This document shows, one piece after another, positions 18,331 to 25,315 of a stretch of DNA of 64,000 nucleotides. A program made the position numbers and the translations under genes. Under the pieces are notes generated by a model that did not search any database, had not been told where the DNA came from, and worked only from the letters and a program-made list of their open reading frames with translations. This DNA comes from Geomonas sp. Red32. Its GTDB lineage: Bacteria > Desulfobacterota > Desulfuromonadia > Geobacterales > Geobacteraceae. The stretch covers positions 144,469-208,468 of the forward strand of contig NZ_JAKLOY010000009.1 in assembly GCF_023652955.1 (NCBI RefSeq), given 5' to 3'. The first letter of the stretch is position 1; each line of letters begins with the position of its first letter.

Positions 18331-18526
18331 GGTGATACTCCTTTCTTGGTGTTGCTCTGCCATTCTTGGCAGAGGTTGGGGTGGTGCTGCGCCTGTTGTC
18401 AAAGAAGCTGGATCAAAGCCCGTGGTACTGTCTCAAGAACCCCGGGCCACACTGACAAACTCACGGGGAACACCATTCTGGTTCTTTCCGCCGTGACAGA
18501 GGGTCGTGCAGTCGATACAGGACTGC

Positions 18527-18553
18527 TTATCGCCGCGTCAAAAAAATACTTTA
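18527..18553 (-). promoter_or_regulatory. Sigma-28 (FliA) promoter of flagellin
   Basis: On the minus strand TAAAGTAT, 11 bases, then GGCGATAA. The consensus is TAAAGTTT-N11-GCCGATAA, giving 14 of 16 matches and exact spacing. It lies about 200 bases upstream of the flagellin start, implying a long leader. Confidence 0.85.
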
Positions 18554-18840
18554 GGGCTTTTTTCGCCGATTTCCTTGTGTTTATAGATACTTAATATAAT
18601 TAATTAACGAGTGATGTAGAATATATGGAGATATCATTAACGATTACTGATAATACTGTGCGGGAGCCGTCGAAGGCCGTGTGGAGAGCGGGTTTACTGG
18701 CACTTTTTACGTTTAATTCATTTGACTTTTCGGGCATGTTCTGGTTTAACGCAGTGATAAGATATTCGACAATGCTGTCCGTGGTAATACATTCCGGGTA
18801 ATTTTATGTCATAGCAATCGAACTCTCATACATCACCGAT
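18554..18840. other. AT-rich intergenic region before the riboswitch
   Basis: No gene seen. This AT-rich stretch between the divergent flagellin promoter and the GEMM aptamer must carry the plus-strand promoter for the riboswitch transcript. I could not choose one -10/-35 pair with confidence. Confidence 0.4.
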
Positions 18841-18957
18841 AGATACACGATAATACTAAACCACTCGCGAGGGTGGGGCGGAAAGCCATAGGGTCTCACG
18901 CAGACAGCCGGGTTGCCGAAATATCTCTGACAAGGATTGCGGCGACCCTTTTTTTTT
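18841..18957 (+). promoter_or_regulatory. GEMM cyclic-dinucleotide riboswitch with overlapping terminator
   Basis: The aptamer spans 18841-18926. P1 is AGATA (18841-18845) with TATCT (18922-18926). Next come TACTAAACC, a stem capped by a GCGA tetraloop (CACTCGCGAGGGTG), the core GGGGCGGAAAGCC, a second stem (GGGTCTCACGCAGAC) and the 3' strand GCCGGGTTGCCGA. This matches the GEMM-I fold and closely resembles the GEMM-Ib (3',3'-cGAMP-selective) form I recall from Geobacter. The 3' aptamer strand GGGTTGCCG (18910-18918) also pairs with CGGCGACCC (18940-18948), followed by nine T (18949-18957), making an intrinsic terminator. Ligand binding should therefore block termination: an ON switch for the downstream GGDEF-EAL/tag operon. 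Confidence 0.92.
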
Positions 18958-19051
18958 GTCGGCGCATTAAAATCGGCTCATCGGCCGCGACAGGCCACCT
19001 CAGCGGATGTCCCTCACCCTCCGGCTGCAATACCACAGGAGCTGCACCTCG

Positions 19052-20806
19052 ATGCCTGACACCGCGAATCTGCATCTGGAAACCCCGATCATGCTGGGTG
19101 CTTACGAGCACCTCAAGGAGCTCCAGCAGGACCAGGAGAGCCTCGACATGCTCATGAAGGCCATCGAGTGCCTCCCCATCCAGACCGGTATCACGGTGAC
19201 CGACATGCATGGCAGGATCCTGTACGTGAACGCGGTGCAGGCCGCGATGCACGGGTACCGCCCGGCCGAGCTGCTCGGCGAAGATGCCGACCTTTTCTCG
19301 CAGCCGGGCGACGCCGTCATCTTCCGCCAGCTGGCCCTGGCCGGTACCTCCATCACCAATCTCGAATGCCAGAACGTGAAGAAAAGCGGTGCCCGCTTTC
19401 CCGTCCAGATAAATTCCACCCCCCTGCGTAACGCCCGCGGCCGCTGCATCGCGGTGGTCACCGCCTGCGAGGACATTACCGGGCTCAAGGCCTCGGAAAG
19501 GCAGATCGAGCAGCTCTCCTATTACGACCCCACCAGCGGACTCCCCAACCGGGCGCTCTTTCTCACCCGGCTGGAGAAGGCCCTGGACCTCGCCCGCCGC
19601 AACGGACGCGGCGTGGCCGTCTTCTTCCTGGATCTCGACAACTTCAAGTACCTGCTCGACACCAGGGGGCATGTCTTCGGCGACCAGCTCCTGAAGGAGG
19701 TCGGGCGCCGGCTGACCGTGCATCTGCGCGAGGTGCACGGCCTGGGGCACCTGGGAACCGACCAGTTCCTGGTCATGCTTCCCACCACCGGGGAGGAGGA
19801 TGCCGCCACCGAAGCCGGCAAGCTCCAGGCGCTCTTTTCCACCCCCTTCACCATCGACGGGGTGGAGATCGCCAGTTCCGCGAGTATCGGCGTCGCCCTT
19901 TACCCGGACGACGGCCTGCTGGTCGACGACATGCTGAGGTGCTCCGATTCCGCCATGTCCCACGCCAAGCAGGAAGGGAAGGGGAACTGCCAGTTCTACT
20001 CCCACGAGATCAACAGCAGGAGGATGCGCCGGGTGGCGCTGGAGAACGGCATCCGGCAGGGGCTTTCCCTCGGCGAGTTCTCCCTCCACTACCAGCCGCA
20101 GTGGGACCTGAAGAGCGGCCGGCTGGTCGGGGTCGAGGCGCTTTTGCGGTGGGAGAGCGCCCAGTTCGGCACCGTCACCCCCGACGAATTCATCCCCATC
20201 GCCGAGATGTCGGGCCTCATCATGGACCTGGGGGAGATGGTCCTGACCGCAGCCTGCCTGCAGGCCAAGGAGTGGGCGGAGTCCTTGGGCGGGTTGAAGG
20301 TGGCCGTCAACATCTCCGGCCGCCAGTTCGGCCACCCCGATTTCCTCTCCTCCGTAGCGCGCATCGTCGAAAAGACCGGGGTCCGCCCTTCCTGCCTGGA
20401 GCTCGAGTTCACCGAGAGCGTCATCATGGCCAAGGCGAGCCGCAACATCGAATCGCTGCGGGCCCTGAAGGAGATGGGGATGCAGCTGGCAATCGACGAT
20501 TTCGGGACCGGCTACTCCTCGCTTAGCTACTTGAAGCACTTCCCCATCGACGTCATCAAGATCGATCGCTCCTTCATCGGGGAATCGCTGGCCGACGGCG
20601 ACGACGCGGCTATCGTGGAGGCGATCATCAGCATGGGACACAGCATGAAGCTCAAGGTGGTTGCCGAAGGGGTGGAGAGCCCCGAGCAGCTGCAGTTTTT
20701 GAAGGAGCTCGGCTGCGACGGCGCCCAGGGGTTTTTCCTCGCCCCTCCCATGACTTCCGGGGAGCTGCGGAAAAGGGTCGAGGTGGATCGTCGTGCCAAC
20801 GGCTGA
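19052..20806 (+). CDS. PAS-GGDEF(degenerate)-EAL phosphodiesterase
   Basis: A 584-residue c-di-GMP enzyme. PAS about 35-150; GGDEF about 155-315; EAL about 325-580. The cyclase active site reads HLGTDQFLVML instead of GG(D/E)EF, so synthesis is probably lost, though GTP binding may remain. The EAL domain keeps GVEALLRW, VAVNISGRQF, the DDFGTGYSSL loop, KIDRSF, AEGVES and QGF, as in active phosphodiesterases. The start at 19052 has AGGAG 9 bases upstream; an ATG at 19007 is possible but lacks one. It lies just after the riboswitch terminator and overlaps tag by 14 bases. A messenger-induced phosphodiesterase would be a negative feedback loop. Confidence 0.9.
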   Translation: MPDTANLHLETPIMLGAYEHLKELQQDQESLDMLMKAIECLPIQTGITVTDMHGRILYVNAVQAAMHGYRPAELLGEDADLFSQPGDAVIFRQLALAGTSITNLECQNVKKSGARFPVQINSTPLRNARGRCIAVVTACEDITGLKASERQIEQLSYYDPTSGLPNRALFLTRLEKALDLARRNGRGVAVFFLDLDNFKYLLDTRGHVFGDQLLKEVGRRLTVHLREVHGLGHLGTDQFLVMLPTTGEEDAATEAGKLQALFSTPFTIDGVEIASSASIGVALYPDDGLLVDDMLRCSDSAMSHAKQEGKGNCQFYSHEINSRRMRRVALENGIRQGLSLGEFSLHYQPQWDLKSGRLVGVEALLRWESAQFGTVTPDEFIPIAEMSGLIMDLGEMVLTAACLQAKEWAESLGGLKVAVNISGRQFGHPDFLSSVARIVEKTGVRPSCLELEFTESVIMAKASRNIESLRALKEMGMQLAIDDFGTGYSSLSYLKHFPIDVIKIDRSFIGESLADGDDAAIVEAIISMGHSMKLKVVAEGVESPEQLQFLKELGCDGAQGFFLAPPMTSGELRKRVEVDRRANG

Positions 20807-21377
20807 GGGGGAAATCGTCCGCTGTTCCTGGTCCGGAACCGATCCGCTGTACCGGGAGTACCACGACCTCGAATGGGGGGTGCCGGTTCACGACGACCGC
20901 CGGCTGTTCGAGTTCCTCACCCTCGAGGGGGCTCAGGCCGGGCTTTCCTGGCTGACGATTCTTAGAAAACGGGAAGGGTACCGCCGCGCCTTTGGCGGGT
21001 TCGATCCCGAGGCGGTCGCCCGCTTCGGCGAGGCCGACTTCCGCCGCCTGATGGAGGAGCCCTCCATCGTACGCAACCGCCTGAAGATCTCCTCCACAAT
21101 GGATAATGCCCGCGCCTTTCTCGCCATCCGCGAGGCGTTCGGGTCGTTCGACGCCTACCTCTGGCGTTTCGTGGACGGCACCACCGTTCAAAACGCCTGG
21201 CGGACCCTCTCCGAAGTCCCCGCTTCCACCCCCCTCTCCGATGTCCTGAGCCGCGATTTGAAGAAGCGCGGATTCCGCTTTGTCGGCTCCACCATCTGCT
21301 ATTCCCTCATGCAGGCCGTAGGCCTTGTCAACGATCACACCACCGACTGTTTCAGGTGGAAAGAGCTGCAGCGATAA
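20793..21377 (+). CDS. tag: DNA-3-methyladenine glycosylase I
   Basis: A 194-residue TAG-family glycosylase that removes N3-methyladenine from alkylated DNA. It shows RCSW (Zn-binding Cys), EYHDLEWGVP (Zn His and start of the active site), FEFLTLEGAQAGLSW (substrate Glu/Trp region), and the C-terminal VNDHTTDCF supplying the other zinc His and Cys. Length is normal for the family. The GTG start lies inside the end of the GGDEF-EAL gene (14-base overlap), so it is translated from the same riboswitch-controlled message. That link between DNA repair and cyclic dinucleotides may be incidental. Confidence 0.93.
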   Translation: MPTAEGEIVRCSWSGTDPLYREYHDLEWGVPVHDDRRLFEFLTLEGAQAGLSWLTILRKREGYRRAFGGFDPEAVARFGEADFRRLMEEPSIVRNRLKISSTMDNARAFLAIREAFGSFDAYLWRFVDGTTVQNAWRTLSEVPASTPLSDVLSRDLKKRGFRFVGSTICYSLMQAVGLVNDHTTDCFRWKELQR

Positions 21378-21471
21378 CGGCACCCGGGGGTGTCACCGGC
21401 GCGGCCGCCGCAAGTCCACTTCAGGACCAGCCGCGGCCGGGATGACACAAATCCTCCCGGCCCTCCCGTCA

Positions 21472-21502
21472 TTGACAACCAGGTGCCGGGCGCCGATGTA
21501 TA
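21472..21502 (+). promoter_or_regulatory. Possible promoter of pyruvate kinase
   Basis: TTGACA at 21472-21477 is followed by GATGTA (17-base spacing) or TGTATA (19-base spacing) ending at 21502. It lies about 145 bases upstream of the pyk start. The -10 is imperfect, so this is a weak call. Confidence 0.35.
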
Positions 21503-21644
21503 CGGCATCTCTGTAGATGTAGATTGGCTGTCACTCATCTGTTGCCTGCTTTTCGTAATTAAGCGTTTGCCTCTCCTCTCAAATTCAGGTACTTTTTCAC
21601 CAGCGGCGTAAGCCGCAATTTTGTTTATGAAGGGACGTACTAGC

Positions 21645-23096
21645 ATGCTTCGACGTACCAAGATTGTCGCCACCGTAGGTCCAGCCTCCGATTCTCCGGA
21701 AAGACTCAATGCCCTTATGCAGGCCGGGGTCAACGTCTTCCGTCTCAATTTTTCCCACGGCGGCCACGCCAACAAGGCGGAAGTGATCCGCACCATCCGT
21801 GAGATCTCGCTCCAGCACCAGCGCGCGGTCGCCATCCTGGGGGACCTGCAGGGACCCAAGATCCGCACCGGGCTCATGGAGGGGGGCGCCTTCGATCTCG
21901 TCACCGGCAGCGAGGTGGTGGTCACCACCCGCGATGTCCTCGGCGCGGGGAACACCATCCCCACCATCTACCGCGGCCTCCCCAACGATGTGGTCACGGG
22001 CGACCGTATCCTCCTCGACGACGGCCTCATGGAGCTGAAGGTCCTCGGCATCGACGGTCAGGACGTGCGCTGCCAGGTGATCACCGGCGGCATCCTCAAG
22101 GACCGCAAGGGGATGAACCTCCCCGGGGTCAACGTCTCCACTCCCGCCCTTACCGACAAGGACCGCGAGGACCTCGACTTCTGCATCCGGCAGGAGCTCG
22201 ATTACGTGGCCCTCTCCTTCGTGCGTCACCCCGCCGACGTGGTCGAGCTCAAGCAGATCCTCAAACAGCGCAATTCCGACCTGCGGGTGATCGCCAAGAT
22301 CGAGAAGCCGGAGGCGGTGACCAACTTCGACGCCATCCTGGAGGTTTCCGACGGCGCCATGGTGGCCCGCGGCGATCTCGGCGTCGAGATCAACCCGGAG
22401 AAGGTTCCCCTCATCCAGAAGCGGATCATCCGTGCCTGCAACCAGGCCGGCAAGCCGGTCATCACCGCCACCCAGATGCTCGAGAGCATGGTGCAGAATC
22501 CCCGCCCCACCAGGGCCGAGGTTTCCGACGTCGCCAACGCCATCCTCGACGGGACCGATGCGGTCATGCTCTCCGCCGAGACGGCCTCCGGAAAATATCC
22601 GGTGGAGGCGGTCTACATGATGGCGCAGGTGGCCGGCGACGTGGAGGGGGATCCTGCGCTGAAGCAGCAGGTCTTCCGTACCTTCACCGACGAGGATTCG
22701 CCCAAGCTTGCCGAGGTGATCGGTCAGGCCGCCTGCCGGGTCGCCGAGAGCGTCAGCGCCGCCGCCATCCTGGCCTTCACCCAAACCGGCAGCACCGCCG
22801 CCCTGGTCTCCAAGTACCGCCCCTCGGTTCCCATCCTGGCGGTGACTCCCAACACCAAGGTCCGCCGCCGCCTCGCCCTCTACGCCGGCGTCAGGTCGCT
22901 CAGGGTCGACATCGAGGGGGATACCGAGGCCCAGATCAGGTCGGTCGAGGAGGCGGTCCTTTCCCGCGGCGGGTTAAAGAAGGGGGACGTGGTGGTGATC
23001 ACCATGGGAAGCCCGCTCTCCACCCCGGGTACCACCAACCTTATGAAGGTGCACCGGCTCGGCATGCCCGATTTCTACGGTCAGGTAGAGGGGTAG
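21645..23096 (+). CDS. pyk: Pyruvate kinase
   Basis: A 483-residue enzyme converting phosphoenolpyruvate and ADP to pyruvate and ATP. It shows RRTKIVATVGPAS at the N-terminus, NVFRLNFSHG (active-site Arg/Asn/Ser), GDLQGPKIR, the catalytic segment VIAKIEKPEA, MVARGDLGVEI (Mg/K binding) and TATQMLESM. The C-terminal allosteric domain about 355-475 is present. The ATG at 21645 is the family's usual start and has AAGGGA 9 bases upstream. It is monocistronic by spacing. Confidence 0.96.
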   Translation: MLRRTKIVATVGPASDSPERLNALMQAGVNVFRLNFSHGGHANKAEVIRTIREISLQHQRAVAILGDLQGPKIRTGLMEGGAFDLVTGSEVVVTTRDVLGAGNTIPTIYRGLPNDVVTGDRILLDDGLMELKVLGIDGQDVRCQVITGGILKDRKGMNLPGVNVSTPALTDKDREDLDFCIRQELDYVALSFVRHPADVVELKQILKQRNSDLRVIAKIEKPEAVTNFDAILEVSDGAMVARGDLGVEINPEKVPLIQKRIIRACNQAGKPVITATQMLESMVQNPRPTRAEVSDVANAILDGTDAVMLSAETASGKYPVEAVYMMAQVAGDVEGDPALKQQVFRTFTDEDSPKLAEVIGQAACRVAESVSAAAILAFTQTGSTAALVSKYRPSVPILAVTPNTKVRRRLALYAGVRSLRVDIEGDTEAQIRSVEEAVLSRGGLKKGDVVVITMGSPLSTPGTTNLMKVHRLGMPDFYGQVEG

Positions 23097-23144
23097 GATC
23101 GCCCCGCAGGTGCCCCGCTTCAAGATGATGCGCCAAACCGAAAA

Positions 23145-23177
23145 CGGCAGCGCCGGCATGTACTGCCGGCGCTGCCG
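23145..23177. repeat. Perfect 14-bp GC palindrome after pyk
   Basis: CGGCAGCGCCGGCA (23145-23158) is perfectly complementary to 23164-23177 with a 5-base loop. It lies 48 bases beyond the pyk stop. There is no T-tract, so it is either a factor-dependent or hairpin-only terminator, an mRNA 3' end stabiliser, or a repeat. Confidence 0.65.
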
Positions 23178-23261
23178 CCTACCTCGGCGCCCTTCCTGCC
23201 ACGAGGCAACCCCTCTCCGCTTTACCTTCGCCCCCCCGTCCCCCTCGCTGCCCCTTGCCGT

Positions 23262-23297
23262 CCCTGCTGTCCCTGCTGTCCCTGCTGTCCCTGCTGT
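23262..23297 (+). repeat. Tandem 9-bp repeat CCCTGCTGT x4
   Basis: Four exact copies run head to tail in the intergenic region between pyk and the DUF1540 gene. The unit is a multiple of three, but no supported reading frame covers it. It is likely slippage-prone. Confidence 0.85.
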
Positions 23298-23402
23298 CCC
23301 TTGCGAGAAATAAGTACACGGCGGGGAAGCCGCCTTGACTATCCATGGCCAAATGTTAAAAACTTCTTACGCGTGAAGGGGGCGGTGATAAAGGAGACGC
23401 TG

Positions 23403-23699
23403 ATGGAGAAAGACATGGTGAAAATCGTTTCGTGCGACGTAACCGATTGCTCATACAACAAGCATAACGCCTGCCACACCCTGGCCATCACGGTTGGTGG
23501 TCCTGCCGATCCGTGCCCGAACTGCGACACCTATCTGCACGGCAACCAGAAGGGTGGGCTGCTCGACGTGCAGGGCGGTATCGGTGCCTGCAAGGTCGAA
23601 GCCTGCACCTTCAACCAATCGCTCGAGTGCAATGCGCCCAGCGTAAAGGTGGGGGTACACGAGTCTCACCCGGATTGCATGACCTACAAGCCGAGGTAA
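23403..23699 (+). CDS. Tandem DUF1540 Cys-rich protein
   Basis: A 98-residue small protein with two DUF1540-like modules: CDVTDCSYNKHNACHT (residues about 11-26), continued by CPNC, and CKVEACTFNQSLECNA (about 60-75). Each module has CxxxxC spacing, an aromatic-Asn pair and later Cys, as expected of a small metal-binding fold, though the DUF1540 function is unknown. The start is ATG 23403 behind AAAGGAG; a Met four codons later is possible. Soluble, no signal peptide. Confidence 0.75.
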   Translation: MEKDMVKIVSCDVTDCSYNKHNACHTLAITVGGPADPCPNCDTYLHGNQKGGLLDVQGGIGACKVEACTFNQSLECNAPSVKVGVHESHPDCMTYKPR

Positions 23700-24002
23700 C
23701 CACCGCCCATTTTGGGAGCCCGCTCCCGCTACCCTGCCTCCCCCTTCCGCCTTTTCATTCGCTTACTGTTCAGTGGTTATGGCCCCCTCCCCCGAGACCT
23801 CCCCCCGATTTTGGGAGGGGAGGGGAGGGGCGCGAGGAAAAAAATTCAATTGCCCCCTCCTGGCACTCCGGTGCAGGAAAGGTTCAACCGGGACAGGGTA
23901 GGGGGGTAATGACATTCGACATTTAGCCCATCTTCGATATCCTTTGTCTGCCGGTCACGGCTAACCGCTATCATAGAATCGCAGCACAGGAGGAGGTTGC
24001 AA
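23700..24002. other. Intergenic region rich in G/C runs
   Basis: No gene supported. It contains short inverted G/C runs (GGGAGC/GCTCCC near 23714, and CCTCCCCCC...GGGAGGGGAGGGG around 23800-23830) resembling the dispersed palindromes elsewhere in the window, then an AT-richer stretch with the leader of the ferredoxin gene. Confidence 0.4.
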
Positions 24003-24191
24003 ATGGCTCGAGAAGTATACGTGGATCAGGATGTCTGCATCGGGTGTGGCCTTTGTGCCAGCACCGTTCCCGAGGTGTTCCGGTTGAACGACAACGGCGT
24101 CTCCGAAGTTTACGACCAGGGTGGCGCCGAAGAGGAGAGGATTCAGCAGGCCATCGACAGCTGCCCTGTTAGCTGCATACATTGGCGGTAA
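24003..24191 (+). CDS. 4Fe-4S ferredoxin
   Basis: A 62-residue electron carrier. CIGCGLC (residues 12-18) and the later SCPVSCI supply the four Cys of one [4Fe-4S] cluster. The segment STVPEVF between them replaces a second cluster motif, as in single-cluster ferredoxins. Start ATG 24003 with AGGAGG 7 bases upstream. It is followed 25 bases later by a small hypothetical gene, probably in the same transcript. The redox partner is unknown. Confidence 0.93.
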   Translation: MAREVYVDQDVCIGCGLCASTVPEVFRLNDNGVSEVYDQGGAEEERIQQAIDSCPVSCIHWR

Positions 24192-24216
24192 GCCCGAAGA
24201 GGCGAAGGAGGATGTC

Positions 24217-24486
24217 ATGAGCGAAGAGATCCGGGAAGAGCGGGTTCGGGAGCTGAGTGAGAGTAACTATCTGATGCTGCGGCAAAGTTATCGCATGGTC
24301 CAGGAGCTCAAAGGAATGATGGATCGCTTCCACGCCGGCTGTCTCCAAGGCAGCCCCCCCGATTTCGACACCCTCACGGCTATGAAGATTACCGTAACCC
24401 GCCTCTACGACGACATGGAACGCTACCTGCGTCCCGAGTGCGACCCCGACAGTGCCCATCCCGACGCCATGATCGAAAAAGGGTGA
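24217..24486 (+). CDS. Small hypothetical protein, cotranscribed with ferredoxin
   Basis: An 89-residue, mostly helical, acidic protein beginning MSEEIREERVRELSESNY. I do not recognise a family. Helices are likely at about 4-35 (RQSYRMVQELKGMMDRF) and about 48-68 (TAMKITVTRLYDDMERYL). Start ATG 24217 has AAGGAGG upstream. It follows the ferredoxin by 25 bases and ends just before a strong terminator, so the two form a short operon. Confidence 0.65.
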   Translation: MSEEIREERVRELSESNYLMLRQSYRMVQELKGMMDRFHAGCLQGSPPDFDTLTAMKITVTRLYDDMERYLRPECDPDSAHPDAMIEKG

Positions 24487-24500
24487 CCCCCTCGTCCTAA

Positions 24501-24537
24501 AAAAGAAAGCCCGCGGCCATGGCGGGCTTTCTTCTTT
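24501..24537. terminator. Bidirectional intrinsic terminator
   Basis: GAAAGCCCGC (24505-24514) pairs with GCGGGCTTTC (24522-24531). An A-run precedes it and a T-rich tract follows, so it serves both the ferredoxin operon (+) and the convergent rubrerythrin-like gene (-). Confidence 0.9.
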
Positions 24538-24558
24538 CCGGTGCAGGAATTCCTCTTC

Positions 24559-25044
24559 TCAGAGCTCGGTGAGGTTACTGAACTCTCCCGAGGCGAGGTA
24601 CGTTTTGGGGGCCTCCACAAATTCGTAGATGTTCTCCATGGTATCCAGGTGGCGGCGCTCCTCGTCGGCCAGCATGAGAAGCGTCCGGCGGGTAGTCTCG
24701 TTGTTTGCCATGGCGGCCATCTCTTCGTAGAAGCGGATCTCTTCCTCCTCTTCCCTCACCGTAAACTTGTACAGATCCGGATCGTTCCGGATTTCGTTCA
24801 ATAATTCCTGTTGGGTTACCTGCGGCTTGAAACTGCAGACCTTGTGGTCGAGGTCGTCGAGGCTGGCCTTATGGGGAGCGGTCGTTCTTCTCAGGCGGAC
24901 CAGTTTATCCCGGTGCTCCCGTTCGGCGGCGGCCAGAATGGCGAAGAGGGTCTTCAGCTCTGGCTCGCTTGCCTCCTCCTCCAGCCCCTTGTAGTAATTC
25001 TCAGCTTCCTCCTCAATTTTTATGGCGCAATCGAAGACGTTCAT
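24559..25044 (-). CDS. Rubrerythrin-like ferritin-family protein
   Basis: A 161-residue diiron four-helix protein. Ligand motifs: EEEAENYYKGL, then AAEREHRDKL in the first half, and REEEEIRFYEEMA, then LADEERRHLDTME in the second. These are the paired E...ExxH sets of the rubrerythrin superfamily. There is no C-terminal rubredoxin domain, so it is an erythrin-type or rubrerythrin-core protein, likely a peroxide reductase or iron handler. GGGGG lies just upstream of the ATG. It ends at the shared bidirectional terminator. Confidence 0.8.
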   Translation of the reverse strand: MNVFDCAIKIEEEAENYYKGLEEEASEPELKTLFAILAAAEREHRDKLVRLRRTTAPHKASLDDLDHKVCSFKPQVTQQELLNEIRNDPDLYKFTVREEEEEIRFYEEMAAMANNETTRRTLLMLADEERRHLDTMENIYEFVEAPKTYLASGEFSNLTEL

Positions 25045-25100
25045 GTCATCCCCCTCTGCTCTTATCGCGGCGGCTGTTACTGCTGTTTGTTTTTTCTGTC

Positions 25101-25129
25101 ACTGGTACAGGGATTGGTTTTACTGGTAC
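25101..25129. promoter_or_regulatory. Direct repeat ACTGGTAC x2, possible operator
   Basis: ACTGGTAC occurs at 25101-25108 and 25122-25129, 21 bases apart (two helical turns), in the divergent promoter region between the rubrerythrin-like gene and glpD. The spacing suits a protein bound to one DNA face. No regulator is known. Confidence 0.4.
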
Positions 25130-25315
25130 TCTCATTATATCACTCCCTGTCAGTGCCGGTGGCGGGTATAATCGCGGTGCCGGATGGCAGTGACTGAAAC
25201 GGATGCGGCTATATGAGGAGCTTTTTGGCTCACTTCATCGATGAATTGATTTGGCCGGTGACACGGTGCACGTAATAGGTCTCGCTTTGGAGCGGTGAGT
25301 GCCGGAGGATTACTC

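Noticed and set aside
23262..23297. CCCTGCTGT repeats as a CRISPR array
   Set aside because: Units are directly adjacent with no spacers.
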